Shown in pieces: positions 9,988-17,853 of a stretch of DNA of 64,000 nucleotides. Source of the DNA: Caldisericales bacterium (GTDB lineage Bacteria; Caldisericota; Caldisericia; Caldisericales; Caldisericaceae). Every line of letters starts with the position of its first letter. Positions within the stretch are counted from its first letter, which is position 1. Location of the stretch: the NCBI GenBank assembly GCA_015489815.1, contig WFZA01000020.1:19115-83114 (forward strand). Reading direction: 5' to 3'. Position numbers and translations under genes: made by a program. The notes beneath the pieces were generated by a model. It saw only the letters and a list, made by a program, of their open reading frames with translations. It searched no databases and was not told the DNA's origin.

Positions 9988-10015
9988 ATTATAACAAGAT
10001 TTATTAAGTATGCAA
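9988..10015 (-). promoter_or_regulatory. Strong sigma-A-type promoter for the tRNA-Pro/decarboxylase/ATPase transcript
   Basis: On the minus strand TTGCAT (10015-10010) and TATAAT (9993-9988) are 16 bases apart. The predicted start is at about 9981, right before the tRNA-Pro(GGG) 5' end. It is the only clear promoter before the ATPase genes. Confidence 0.75.
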
Positions 10016-10031
10016 GAGTAAAATAAAGTTA

Positions 10032-10442
10032 TTACAAATCCTGAAATATCCTTGCTTGTGAAATTCCAGGCGCTAAAATATCCAGGTCAAGAAAGTAGCC
10101 AAAAGGTGTTTGATACACTTCGAATCCCACATTCTTTAATCTTTCTTCAGACTTATCAAGGATCTCCTTTGCAACTAACGGATCAGATTTACTCGTGGAA
10201 AGATGAGCAAATGAGTGGAGTATTATTCTTTTCGTTTTATTTTTACCAGCAGCCCACTTTATACTTTTTATAAGTTTCTTAACCTTTTTAGGTACTTCCT
10301 CTTCGTCTTCTTTCTCCACATGAATGAAAGCAACGAGTACATCGTTAAATTCTTTTGAGCCCTGTGCATCAGGGAAATCTGGCAATGTTTTTGTCGTTAC
10401 ATTGTACTTAAATTTATCGGAATAAATCATTAAAAGTTTCAT
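10032..10442 (-). CDS. Stand-alone archaeal-type threonyl-tRNA synthetase editing domain
   Basis: A 136-residue protein that matches the N-terminal editing domain found on archaeal threonyl-tRNA synthetases (Pfam tRNA-Thr_ED, a D-aminoacyl-tRNA deacylase-like fold). Shared features, in order, are KLLMIYSDKFKY at the start, VLVAFIHVEKEDE at 35-47, HSFAHLSTSKSDP at 76-88 and VYQTPFGYF at 109-117. In archaea this domain removes serine from tRNA-Thr. No synthetase is attached here. At the position I align with Pyrococcus abyssi Lys121, which is needed for editing, this protein has Leu118, and the C-terminus is short, so activity is uncertain. It lies 8 bases after ruvB in the same operon. Confidence 0.85.
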   Translation of the reverse strand: MKLLMIYSDKFKYNVTTKTLPDFPDAQGSKEFNDVLVAFIHVEKEDEEEVPKKVKKLIKSIKWAAGKNKTKRIILHSFAHLSTSKSDPLVAKEILDKSEERLKNVGFEVYQTPFGYFLDLDILAPGISQARIFQDL

Positions 10443-10450
10443 ATTGCCTC

Positions 10451-11419
10451 CTAAAAAAGAGTATTCTCCTCGCTTTTGCCAATGTACTTTCTGGCTTTTA
10501 TTGTAGCAATCCGGCCTTTTGGAGTTCTTAATACAAAATTTATTTTCATTAAATATGGTTCGATTATGTCCTCTATCGTTCCTTTATCTTCCCCCATAGC
10601 AGTGGAGAGCGTTTCTATACCAACAGGTCCGCCTTTAAACTTTCCAACGAGATTATGCAGATACTTTCTATCCAATTCGTTCAATCCAAATTCGTCTATC
10701 CGTAAACTGGAACACGCTTCGATAACAACTTCGCTATCTATAATACGCTTGTTCTTAACCTCAGCAAAGTCTCTTACCCTTCGAAGAAGTTGTATCGCAA
10801 TTCTTGGCACTCCTCTTGCACGCTTCCCTATAAGAAGTGCTGCCTCGTCAGAAATTTTTATATTAAGAATCTTGCCATCATGAAGTACAATTTCTTTTAA
10901 TTCTTCTGGCGTGTATAGCTCGAGATGGTACACTATACCAAACCTATCACGCAGAGGAGGAGAAATCAATCCAAAACGCGTGGTAGCTCCTATCAAAGTA
11001 AAGCGGTTTAAGTTTAAAACAATCGTATGGGCAGAGCGTTTCGAACCTGCAACGATAGGAAGCTTAAAGTCTTCCATAGCTGAATACAACACCTCTTCAA
11101 CAGACTTTGGAAGCCTGTGGATCTCGTCAATAAATAGAATATCCCCTTTTGATAGGCCTATAAGAATTGCAGCAAGGTCACCCACTTTTTCGATTGCAGG
11201 CCCAGTTGTATGTTTAATAGAAACACCCAACTCATTCGCAATAATGCCAGACAGCGTCGTTTTGCCAAGGCCCGGAGGACCGTAAAATAAAGTATGGTCC
11301 AATGTAGCATTGCGCGACTTTGCAGAATTTATAAAAACTTTAAGACTTTCTTTAATTGATTCCTGGCCAACAAAATCCGAGAGTTTTTGAGGCCTTATAG
11401 TCTTATTACTATTTTGCAT
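10451..11419 (-). CDS. ruvB: Holliday junction branch migration helicase RuvB
   Basis: AAA+ motor of the RuvAB complex, 322 residues. It has the RuvB start (RPQKLSDFVGQE), Walker A GPPGLGKT at 47-54, Walker B LFIDEIHRL near 100, sensor GATTRFG near 150 and the C-terminal winged helix (GLNELDRKYLHNLVGKFKGGPVGIETL). It drives branch migration during recombination repair. Its ATG lies inside the end of ruvA (11-base overlap), so translation is probably coupled. Confidence 0.98.
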   Translation of the reverse strand: MQNSNKTIRPQKLSDFVGQESIKESLKVFINSAKSRNATLDHTLFYGPPGLGKTTLSGIIANELGVSIKHTTGPAIEKVGDLAAILIGLSKGDILFIDEIHRLPKSVEEVLYSAMEDFKLPIVAGSKRSAHTIVLNLNRFTLIGATTRFGLISPPLRDRFGIVYHLELYTPEELKEIVLHDGKILNIKISDEAALLIGKRARGVPRIAIQLLRRVRDFAEVKNKRIIDSEVVIEACSSLRIDEFGLNELDRKYLHNLVGKFKGGPVGIETLSTAMGEDKGTIEDIIEPYLMKINFVLRTPKGRIATIKARKYIGKSEENTLF

Positions 11420-11975
11420 TGCTCAACTTTTTGATAGCAATTTTAACAAGTTCTTCTACTGTCCCCTCTTCCTCTTTTATATCTTTAATAACTTTTCTTA
11501 TTTCCTCGTTATTGTATCCAAGTGAAGCAAGCGCAGAACGAACGAGCTTTATTTTTTCACTTTCCACTTTTTTCTCTTCTACTTTAAGTTCCCCACCAAG
11601 CTCGATGACAATACGCTTTGCCGTCCGCTCACCTATTCCAGGGACAGGCTTGAACGCCTTATAATCCCCATTTTCAACGGCATTAATAAACTTATCTTTA
11701 CTCATTACACGAAAAATATTCATAGCAGTTTTTGCACCGATGCCGTTCACTTTTTTTATAATCAAGTCGAACAGGCGCTTTTCCGAGCGGTCCGCAAAAC
11801 CGTAGAAAGTAATTTCGTTTTCTTTAATATTCTCGTAAATATACAAGGTATAAGTTCGATCAATAAGAAAGTTACCAGGCCTTGAAACAAATACTTCAAA
11901 GCCGATTCCATTAGTAAAAACAATTACAGAACTTTCACCAATCTCTTTAATTATCCCTGTAAGCAACCCTACCAT
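11409..11975 (-). CDS. ruvA: Holliday junction DNA-binding protein RuvA
   Basis: RuvA, 188 residues. The N-terminal OB-fold part starts MVGLLTGIIKEIGES; two helix-hairpin-helix motifs are seen in the middle (KKVNGIGAKTAMNI and KPVPGIGERTAKRIVIELG), and the C-terminal RuvB-binding three-helix domain ends the protein (SALASLGYNNEEIRKVI). RuvA tetramers hold the junction open for RuvB. It starts 4 bases after the ruvC stop and overlaps ruvB by 11 bases. Confidence 0.97.
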   Translation of the reverse strand: MVGLLTGIIKEIGESSVIVFTNGIGFEVFVSRPGNFLIDRTYTLYIYENIKENEITFYGFADRSEKRLFDLIIKKVNGIGAKTAMNIFRVMSKDKFINAVENGDYKAFKPVPGIGERTAKRIVIELGGELKVEEKKVESEKIKLVRSALASLGYNNEEIRKVIKDIKEEEGTVEELVKIAIKKLSNAK

Positions 11976-11979
11976 TATG

Positions 11980-12474
11980 CTAAGCCTCTATGGAGCGAAT
12001 ATAAGGAAGCGTATATATGTGACACAGAGCAAGAGCAATACCGTCCGCTGCGTCATCAGGCGTAGGTTTTTTCTTCATATTTAAGATTCTTTGAACGGCA
12101 AATTGCACATCGCGCTTTGACGCGCGCCCATTCCCAATTAGTGCCTTTTTCGCTTCCAGTGGTGTGTACTCAAAAATCTCTTTTCCAAATTCTGATATGA
12201 CGAGCATTGCAACACCACGCGCCTCACTTACATTTACGACCGTTTTTAGATTCGTATTAAAGAAAATTTTTTCTACAGACACTTGATCTATATCGTATTT
12301 TTCAAAAATTTCGTGTAACTTCGTGTATATAACAAATAAGCGATCCGGAACCTTTCTTGTAGGTGGAGTTTTAATCACACCATAACTTAAAAGTGTTAGT
12401 TCTCCACCTTTCTCCTTAACAAGGCCAAACCCTGTACTGGCAAGCCCCGGATCAATTCCTAAAATAACAGACAT
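11980..12474 (-). CDS. ruvC: Crossover junction endodeoxyribonuclease RuvC
   Basis: Holliday junction resolvase, 164 residues. It shows the RNase H-like catalytic acids: D7 in ILGIDPGLASTGFG, the glutamate in SVEKIFF, and the two aspartates in TPDDAADGIALALCH near residues 138-142. It cuts junctions held by RuvAB. Its ATG directly follows the yebC stop (TAGATG). yebC-ruvC-ruvA-ruvB in this order is common in bacteria. Confidence 0.97.
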   Translation of the reverse strand: MSVILGIDPGLASTGFGLVKEKGGELTLLSYGVIKTPPTRKVPDRLFVIYTKLHEIFEKYDIDQVSVEKIFFNTNLKTVVNVSEARGVAMLVISEFGKEIFEYTPLEAKKALIGNGRASKRDVQFAVQRILNMKKKPTPDDAADGIALALCHIYTLPYIRSIEA

Positions 12475-13233
12475 CTATCCGATCTTTTCACTAATCTGTT
12501 TTAATTCGTTTTCGTCTATATCGTAGTTCGTATAGTAGTCTTGAACATCGTCGTGGTCTTCCAGTGCATTACAGAGTTTAAGCACTTTCACTGCATCGTC
12601 GCCTGTAACTTTAACAGTTGTTTTTGGTTCAAGCACTACTTCAGCGCTTTTTACCACAACACCTTCTTCTTCTAACTTCTTACGCACATCCTCCAGAGAC
12701 TTCGGTTCAGTGTAAACAGTAAATACACCTTCTTCTTCTTTTAAGTCTTCACCACCTGCATCGGCAACGAGCATAAAGAGTTCATCGTAGTCCATACCGT
12801 TTGGATCAATTTCAATTTCACCTTTGTTTTCAAAGTTCCAGGAAACCGCACCAGACTCTGCAAGGCTGCCGCCGTAATTGCTTAAAATTCTTCTTAATTC
12901 AGCAACGGTTCGGTTCTTGTTATCCGTGGAAATTTTTAAAATAAAGGCAACACCCGCAGGACCATATGCTTCATATGTAAATTCCTCGTAAGTAACACCG
13001 GGAAGTTCGCCCGTACCACGCATAATTGCCTTTTTAATGTTGTCCATTGGCATCCCCAACTTCTTTGCCTTGTCTATTGCGTTACGCAAACGGGCATTTG
13101 TTTCTGGATTGCCACCCCCCTGCTTTGCAGCAATAATAATTTCTTTCGTTAACTTTGTAAAAAGCTTACCTCTCTTTGCATCCTGCGAGCTTTTTCTCGC
13201 CTGAATGTTATGCCATTTTGAATGTCCTGACAT
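12475..13233 (-). CDS. yebC: YebC/PmpR-family protein
   Basis: A 252-residue YebC (TACO1-like) protein. The N-terminus MSGHSKWHNIQARKSSQDAKRGK is almost invariant in the family, and the acidic middle and C-terminal domains are complete. Members were long described as transcription regulators; some are now linked to translation of proline-rich stretches by stalled ribosomes. AGGAGG lies 9 bases before the ATG. It sits between pdxT and ruvC. Confidence 0.95.
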   Translation of the reverse strand: MSGHSKWHNIQARKSSQDAKRGKLFTKLTKEIIIAAKQGGGNPETNARLRNAIDKAKKLGMPMDNIKKAIMRGTGELPGVTYEEFTYEAYGPAGVAFILKISTDNKNRTVAELRRILSNYGGSLAESGAVSWNFENKGEIEIDPNGMDYDELFMLVADAGGEDLKEEEGVFTVYTEPKSLEDVRKKLEEEGVVVKSAEVVLEPKTTVKVTGDDAVKVLKLCNALEDHDDVQDYYTNYDIDENELKQISEKIG

Positions 13234-13248
13234 CTTAAAAACCTCCTA

Positions 13249-13824
13249 TTATTTTAAAAATTTTTTAACCATATCTACAAAATACGAATGTACCCTTAAA
13301 TCATTCCCGAGCTCTGGATGAAATGCCGAAACAAGAACATTTTTTTCACGAGCAAATACAATACCTTCTGGCACTTCAGCAAGTACTTCTACATTTTTCC
13401 CGGGGTCTTTCCCTACAGGCGCACGGATAAATATTGCGTGGAAGGGAGTATCAAACCCTTTTACATTAAGATCTATTTCTTTACTATCCACCTGCCTGCC
13501 AAACGCGTTTCTTATAATCTTTAAGTCAATAAATCCAAACTTAAACTGGTCAAATCCTTCAATTCTGTTAGAAAGCAGTATCATGCCTGCACAGGTTCCA
13601 TAAATTGGCATACCTTCCTCAAAACGCTTTTTTATAACACCTTCTAATTGAAAAGCCTGAATAAGCCTACCCATAGTGGTACTCTCACCACCCGGCATAA
13701 CGAGGCCGTCAACCTTTTCAATTTCTTCTGCTTTCCTCACAGGATAGGATTCAACTCCTACTCTTTTAAGCATATCCATATGCTCAGATACGGCACCCTG
13801 CAGAGCAAGCACACCTATTTTCAT
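13249..13824 (-). CDS. pdxT: Pyridoxal 5'-phosphate synthase glutaminase subunit PdxT
   Basis: Class I glutamine amidotransferase that feeds ammonia to PdxS, 191 residues. It has the PdxT-typical GGESTTM near residue 46, the nucleophile cysteine in GTCAGM near residue 79, and the His/Glu pair in SAFHPELGND near the C-terminus. Its ATG overlaps the pdxS stop by one base (TAATG), so the two subunits are made together. Confidence 0.97.
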   Translation of the reverse strand: MKIGVLALQGAVSEHMDMLKRVGVESYPVRKAEEIEKVDGLVMPGGESTTMGRLIQAFQLEGVIKKRFEEGMPIYGTCAGMILLSNRIEGFDQFKFGFIDLKIIRNAFGRQVDSKEIDLNVKGFDTPFHAIFIRAPVGKDPGKNVEVLAEVPEGIVFAREKNVLVSAFHPELGNDLRVHSYFVDMVKKFLK

Positions 13825-14711
13825 TACTCACTCCTTAATTGCATTTTATCTTTATCTGTAAGATCCCTTATGTCAATTCCTGGCATTTCTTCGCCAAGAT
13901 CTTCTGATATCTTTGCAAGGATTTTGGGATCGTCAAAGTAAGTAGTAGCAGCAACTATTGCTTCTGCACGCTTCTTTGGATTGGACGACTTGAATATGCC
14001 AGATCCAACAAATATTCCATCTGCGCCAAGTTGCATCATAAGTGAGGCATCAGCAGGCGTCGCTATACCTCCTGCAGCAAAATTCACGACAGGCAGTCTG
14101 CCTAACTCCTTTACTTCTTTCAAAAGGTCAATAGGTACACGAAGCTCTTTTGCTTCTACATACAATTCTTCTTCTGACATATTCTGAACCTTTCTAATCT
14201 CGTCCATTACGATGCGCATATGCCTTACCGCTTCAACAATATTACCAGTACCAGGTTCTCCCTTCGTCCGAATCATTGCTGCCCCTTCAGAAATTCTTCT
14301 TAACGCTTCGCCTAGATTGCGCGCCCCACAAACGAAAGGGACTTTGAAGTTCCACTTATTTATGTGGTGTACTTCATCTGCAGGAGTTAGAACTTCACTC
14401 TCGTCGATAAAATCAATACCTATTGCTTCAAGAATCTGGGCTTCGGCAAAATGCCCTATTCTTACCTTGGCCATTACTGGTATAGAAACGGCATTCATAA
14501 TATCTTTAACAAGTTTTGGATCTGCCATTCTGGCCACTCCGCCTTCTTTCCTGATGTCAGCAGGAATCCGCTCGAGCGCCATAACCGCAACGGCACCTGC
14601 TTTTTCAGCAATTTGTGCCTGTTCTACATTAGTAACATCCATTATAACCCCGCCTTTTAACATTTCGGCAAGGCCTCTTTTAACTTTAACGGTACCAAAT
14701 TTTTCTTCCAT
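13824..14711 (-). CDS. pdxS: Pyridoxal 5'-phosphate synthase lyase subunit PdxS
   Basis: TIM-barrel synthase of the DXP-independent vitamin B6 route; it builds PLP from ribose 5-phosphate, glyceraldehyde 3-phosphate and ammonia. 295 residues. Visible motifs include [15 protein letters not shown], the active-site lysine segment [13 protein letters not shown], the phosphate loop [16 protein letters not shown] and [10 protein letters not shown]. The ATG at 14711 is chosen because GAGGAGG lies 9 bases upstream; a TTG at 14729 would put the SD inside the coding part. It is the first gene of the pdx-yebC-ruv run. Confidence 0.97.
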   Translation of the reverse strand: MEEKFGTVKVKRGLAEMLKGGVIMDVTNVEQAQIAEKAGAVAVMALERIPADIRKEGGVARMADPKLVKDIMNAVSIPVMAKVRIGHFAEAQILEAIGIDFIDESEVLTPADEVHHINKWNFKVPFVCGARNLGEALRRISEGAAMIRTKGEPGTGNIVEAVRHMRIVMDEIRKVQNMSEEELYVEAKELRVPIDLLKEVKELGRLPVVNFAAGGIATPADASLMMQLGADGIFVGSGIFKSSNPKKRAEAIVAATTYFDDPKILAKISEDLGEEMPGIDIRDLTDKDKMQLRSE

Positions 14712-14735
14712 AAGCACACGCCTCCTCAATTTACT

Positions 14736-14763
14736 ATTGTATTATTTTTACTGTAAAAATCAA
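14736..14763 (-). promoter_or_regulatory. Promoter before pdxS
   Basis: On the minus strand TTGATT (14763-14758) and TACAAT (14741-14736) with a 16-base spacer. The predicted start near 14729 gives an 18-base leader holding the GAGGAGG site of pdxS. It lies in the 62-base gap after the flavoprotein gene. Confidence 0.5.
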
Positions 14764-14773
14764 ATACTCGCAC

Positions 14774-16006
14774 TTATTCATTCTTTCCGCAGATACTCTT
14801 CCCGGCCACATAACCAGTAGAAAAAGATGCCTGTAAGTTATATCCACCAGTAACTGCATCAAGGTCGAGTAATTCTCCAACGATATAGAGATTATTAATA
14901 ATTTTAGAACGCATCGTTCGCGGATCTACCTCTTTTAAACTAACCCCACCCTTTGTAATAATTGCATGAGCAAAACCCTCGCTCCCAGTAACAGTTATAG
15001 GAAAGTGTTTAAATGTATAAACGAGTTTTTCGCGCTCATTTTTCGTAATCTCACTGCATCGTTTGTCACCACTTACGCCAGTTATTTGAAGAAAAACAGG
15101 AATAATTCTTGCAGGCAGCAGGTGCGTAAGTACATTCTTTAACTTCTTCTTTCCGTTCTCAGAAAATTCCCTGATTAGTCTCTTTTCGAGAATCTCCTTA
15201 CTAAGCGCAGGTTTAAAATCAATTTCTGCAGATATCTCGCCGCTTATCAAAGGAACAATTTCAGAGGAAAGCGTAAGCACTATAGGGCCAGAAATTCCCT
15301 TAGATGTAAAGACCATATCTCCAAAATGCGTATACTTTTTGTTTCTAAGCAATACGGTAATTCTTACATTCCTTAACGAAAGACCTTCCAGAGACGGCAC
15401 CCATTTTTCTTTAAGAACAAGTGGCACAAGCGAAGGGTACAGAGGAGTAACTGTATGCCCTAACTTTTTAAGAATTGAAAACCCGTCACCTGTCGTTCCG
15501 AGGCCTGGAAAACTTTTTCCACCAGTTGCAAGCACGAAGTAATTACCCTTCAGAATGGAACCGTCAGAAAGTTTTGCACCTATTATATTGTTTCCGCTTA
15601 TTACGAAAGATACGAGAGACTTACCGGTAATTACCCGCACATTTCTTTGTTCTAATTCCGCCTTAAGTGCATTCAAAACATCCTTAGACCTATTAGAAAC
15701 AGGAAAAACTCTTTTACCTCTTTCGACTTTTGTTTCGACTCCTATACTGCTTAAAAAATTACGCAGGTCACTGTTTGAAAATTCTGCCAGCGCATGGTAC
15801 AAAAATTTCCCGTTGCGTCCAAACGCGTTGATTAAATCGTCGACACTTCCCGCGTTAGTAACATTACAACGACCTTTTCCGGAAACGAGAATTTTTAAGC
15901 CTAAGCGAGGCATTTTTTCTACTATATAGGTTTCAGAACAAGACGCACTTTGAATCGCAGCCATTATGCCCGCTGCACCGCCACCAATTACTATTGTTTT
16001 TTTCAC
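14774..16006 (-). CDS. BaiN/HI0933-type flavoprotein (NAD(P)/FAD-dependent oxidoreductase)
   Basis: A 410-residue protein of the HI0933/YhiN/BaiN family. It has an N-terminal FAD-binding Rossmann motif (VIGGGAAGIMAA), the family pattern KILVSGKGRCNVTN near residue 53, a second dinucleotide-like segment FVLATGGKSFPGLGTTGDG near 160 and the C-terminal FAD loop LDAVTGGYNLQASFSTG. Family members reduce various substrates and most have unknown physiology. The start is GTG at 16006 with no SD; a TATAAT box ends only 8 bases upstream, so the mRNA is probably nearly leaderless. Confidence 0.92.
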   Translation of the reverse strand: MKKTIVIGGGAAGIMAAIQSASCSETYIVEKMPRLGLKILVSGKGRCNVTNAGSVDDLINAFGRNGKFLYHALAEFSNSDLRNFLSSIGVETKVERGKRVFPVSNRSKDVLNALKAELEQRNVRVITGKSLVSFVISGNNIIGAKLSDGSILKGNYFVLATGGKSFPGLGTTGDGFSILKKLGHTVTPLYPSLVPLVLKEKWVPSLEGLSLRNVRITVLLRNKKYTHFGDMVFTSKGISGPIVLTLSSEIVPLISGEISAEIDFKPALSKEILEKRLIREFSENGKKKLKNVLTHLLPARIIPVFLQITGVSGDKRCSEITKNEREKLVYTFKHFPITVTGSEGFAHAIITKGGVSLKEVDPRTMRSKIINNLYIVGELLDLDAVTGGYNLQASFSTGYVAGKSICGKNE

Positions 16007-16014
16007 AAGAGGAA

Positions 16015-16042
16015 ATTATACAGGAAATATTACATTTGTAAA
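16015..16042 (-). promoter_or_regulatory. Promoter before the HI0933-type gene (near-leaderless)
   Basis: On the minus strand TTTACA (16042-16037) and TATAAT (16020-16015), spacer 16 bases. The -10 box ends 8 bases before the GTG start at 16006, leaving almost no room for a leader or SD. Confidence 0.65.
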
Positions 16043-16075
16043 GAATATAAATTTTACTTTTTACTTTATTTACTT

Positions 16076-16321
16076 TTATTTGTTTACTTTAGTGCCAGAA
16101 GACACAAATCTGCCCTTTTTCATCTTAATGTAAGTACCCATATCCACACCAACAACACTTCCACAACGCGGACACTTTACAAACTCACCATCTCTAACCG
16201 TAAAATCCTTTTCAATTCGGGATTTAATACATATGTGAAGTTCCCCTTTACCTATTTTTAAATATCGAAATAACTTTTTTCCGCACTTAGCACATCTAAT
16301 CGTTAGTATTTTACAGGTCAA
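16076..16321 (-). CDS. Small zinc-ribbon protein
   Basis: An 81-residue protein with two CxxC pairs (C10/C13 and C50/C53) and a further C31, followed by a basic C-terminus. This resembles a zinc ribbon; the first part (IRCAKCGKKL) recalls the small Com-type zinc ribbons. The function is unknown. The only ordinary start is TTG at 16321, overlapping the RNase H gene by 11 bases, without a clear SD; an ATT closer to the first Cys pair is an alternative. It is the last gene of the DJ-1/macro/RNase H run. Confidence 0.7.
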   Translation of the reverse strand: MTCKILTIRCAKCGKKLFRYLKIGKGELHICIKSRIEKDFTVRDGEFVKCPRCGSVVGVDMGTYIKMKKGRFVSSGTKVNK

Positions 16322-16706
16322 GCATCATATTGCACAATTTGTCGGCTACTTTTATGTACTTATTCTCTCTTTTTGAATGAACAAACTTTAGCATAGGAAA
16401 TCGCTTCTTCAGAACAAGCAATTCGTCAAGTAATTTCTTTAAGTGTGAGGCTTTCACTCTGTAAATTCCGTTTACCTGAGATACAACTAATTCGCTATCA
16501 GATACGAGAACATCAGGAGCAATGTTTTTAAAAATGGCAAAGTTTAAAGCATTTATTATTGCCGTATATTCAGCAACATTATTCGTCGCTATTCCTATGT
16601 ACTGGGAGGAAAAGTAAAGCACTCTTCCGTTTTCAACAAAAAGGAATGAAGACGAAGCTCTCCCGGGATTTCCTCTGGAAGCCCCGTCTGTGTAAACTTC
16701 AATCAT
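16311..16706 (-). CDS. RNase HI-family protein
   Basis: A 131-residue RNase H-like protein. The catalytic pattern is visible: first Asp in EVYTDGASRGNPG (residues 3-15), Glu in NVAEYTAIINAL near 47, Asp in LVSDSELVVSQVNG near 68 and a C-terminal Asp in KVADKLCN. It lacks the basic handle helix of E. coli RNase HI, as in the ribonuclease H-like (YpeP/RnhC-like) group. Its likely role is removal of RNA from RNA-DNA hybrids. ATG at 16706 is preferred over TTG at 16712; it overlaps the macro gene stop by 8 bases. Confidence 0.88.
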   Translation of the reverse strand: MIEVYTDGASRGNPGRASSSFLFVENGRVLYFSSQYIGIATNNVAEYTAIINALNFAIFKNIAPDVLVSDSELVVSQVNGIYRVKASHLKKLLDELLVLKKRFPMLKFVHSKRENKYIKVADKLCNMMLDL

Positions 16707-17247
16707 TTTCAACTACTTTTCTGAAGAGTTCTGGAATTTCAGAGCCTATACCTATAAGGTGTATCTCCTTAAGTGAAGTTTTGTTTTTGCTTAAAAACTC
16801 CTTAATAGTTTCGTAAATAATTTTCGTACCCCGTTCTTTTGGAAAACCAAATATACCACAACTTATCGCAGGAATGCTTATGTTTTGAAGATTTTTCTCT
16901 GTGGCTAACTTCAAAACAGAAAGCACGGCCTTACGCAATTTTTCACCCTCGTCACCTTCACCCCAGACAGGCCCCACGGTATGTATAACGAATTTAGCGG
17001 GAAGGTTGCCTGCACCCGTTATTACGGCATCTCCCGTTGCCAATGGCCCTCTTTTTTGAACAATTTCGTTACTCTCTTTTTGAATCTCGTATCCGCCAGC
17101 ACGGACGATAGCGCCAGCAACACCACCCCCATGGGATAGGTATTTATTCGCCGCATTTACTATTGCATCAACTTTCTCTTTTGTAATATCTCCTTCAATA
17201 ACTTTTATCAACACACCATTTACATTTTTCTCTGTAAGCACCTTCAT
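16699..17247 (-). CDS. Macro domain protein (ADP-ribose-binding, MacroD-type)
   Basis: A single macro domain, 182 residues. It shows the MacroD hallmarks: GDITKEKVDAIVNAAN near residue 19, the glycine-rich loop LSHGGGVAGAIVRAGG near 38, HTVGPVW near 91 and the ISCGIFGFPKERG loop near 129 that binds ADP-ribose phosphates. Relatives hydrolyse O-acetyl-ADP-ribose or remove mono-ADP-ribose from proteins. GGAG of its SD overlaps the DJ-1 stop region, so the two are translated in series. Confidence 0.94.
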   Translation of the reverse strand: MKVLTEKNVNGVLIKVIEGDITKEKVDAIVNAANKYLSHGGGVAGAIVRAGGYEIQKESNEIVQKRGPLATGDAVITGAGNLPAKFVIHTVGPVWGEGDEGEKLRKAVLSVLKLATEKNLQNISIPAISCGIFGFPKERGTKIIYETIKEFLSKNKTSLKEIHLIGIGSEIPELFRKVVEND

Positions 17248-17250
17248 AAA

Positions 17251-17760
17251 CTACTCCTTATTTAAAAAGTTAATAATTTCCCTCATAAAAGCAGGCAGGT
17301 CGTCAGGTCCTCTTGAAGTAATAAGATTTTCGTCAACAACCACTTCTTCATCCACATAGTTTGCACCAGCATTTTTCAAATCGTCTTTTATCGCATAAAA
17401 CCCGGTCATCGTAACGCCGTTTACCACTTTTGCAGAAATAAGAACCCAACCCGCATGGCAAATTGCACCCACTACTTTTTCTTCATCAAACATCCGCTTT
17501 ACAAATTGCAAAATCTTTTCACTTCTTCTTAGCCTGTCTGGAGCATACCCGCCAGGTATTACCACGCCGTCAAATTCTTCAAAGTTAACTTCATTTATAG
17601 ACTTCTCCGCGTTCATTACAAGCCCTGCTTTAGAATGATACGGCTTCTTTTCAGGCCCAACAAGCACAGACTCAAAACCTGCTTCTTTAAGCCTATAATA
17701 AGGGTAAATTAGTTCGAATTCATTAAAGTTGTCTTCTATTAACACTGCGATCTTCTTCAT
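17251..17760 (-). CDS. DJ-1/PfpI-family protein
   Basis: A 169-residue PfpI/YhbO-like protein of the DJ-1 superfamily, linked to repair or removal of damaged proteins and carbonyl stress. It has the early glutamate (LIEDNFNEFE), GVVIPGGYAPDRLRR near residue 85 and the nucleophile elbow AICHAGWVL near 115 with its reactive cysteine, then the C-terminal TSRGPDDLPAFM. The ATG at 17760 follows GGAGG by 8 bases; a GTG at 17769 would overlap the SD. It is the first gene of a four-gene run, divergent from uppP. Confidence 0.92.
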   Translation of the reverse strand: MKKIAVLIEDNFNEFELIYPYYRLKEAGFESVLVGPEKKPYHSKAGLVMNAEKSINEVNFEEFDGVVIPGGYAPDRLRRSEKILQFVKRMFDEEKVVGAICHAGWVLISAKVVNGVTMTGFYAIKDDLKNAGANYVDEEVVVDENLITSRGPDDLPAFMREIINFLNKE

Positions 17761-17791
17761 ATCTTTCACCTCCAGGATAATTTTATCACTA

Positions 17792-17820
17792 TTTCAATAA
17801 AAACAAACTTATAATATAAT
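17792..17820 (+). promoter_or_regulatory. Promoter before uppP
   Basis: TTTCAA (17792-17797), 17-base spacer, TATAAT (17815-17820); a second TATAAT overlaps at 17810-17815. The leader to the ATG at 17854 is about 27 bases and holds AAGGAG. Confidence 0.6.
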
Positions 17821-17853
17821 GAGTAAGAAATTCTTTTGTGGAAAGGAGAAACT

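Noticed and set aside
14212..14820. 202-codon plus-strand frame over pdxS and the flavoprotein end
   Set aside because: It runs antisense over pdxS, crosses its promoter region and has no start signal.
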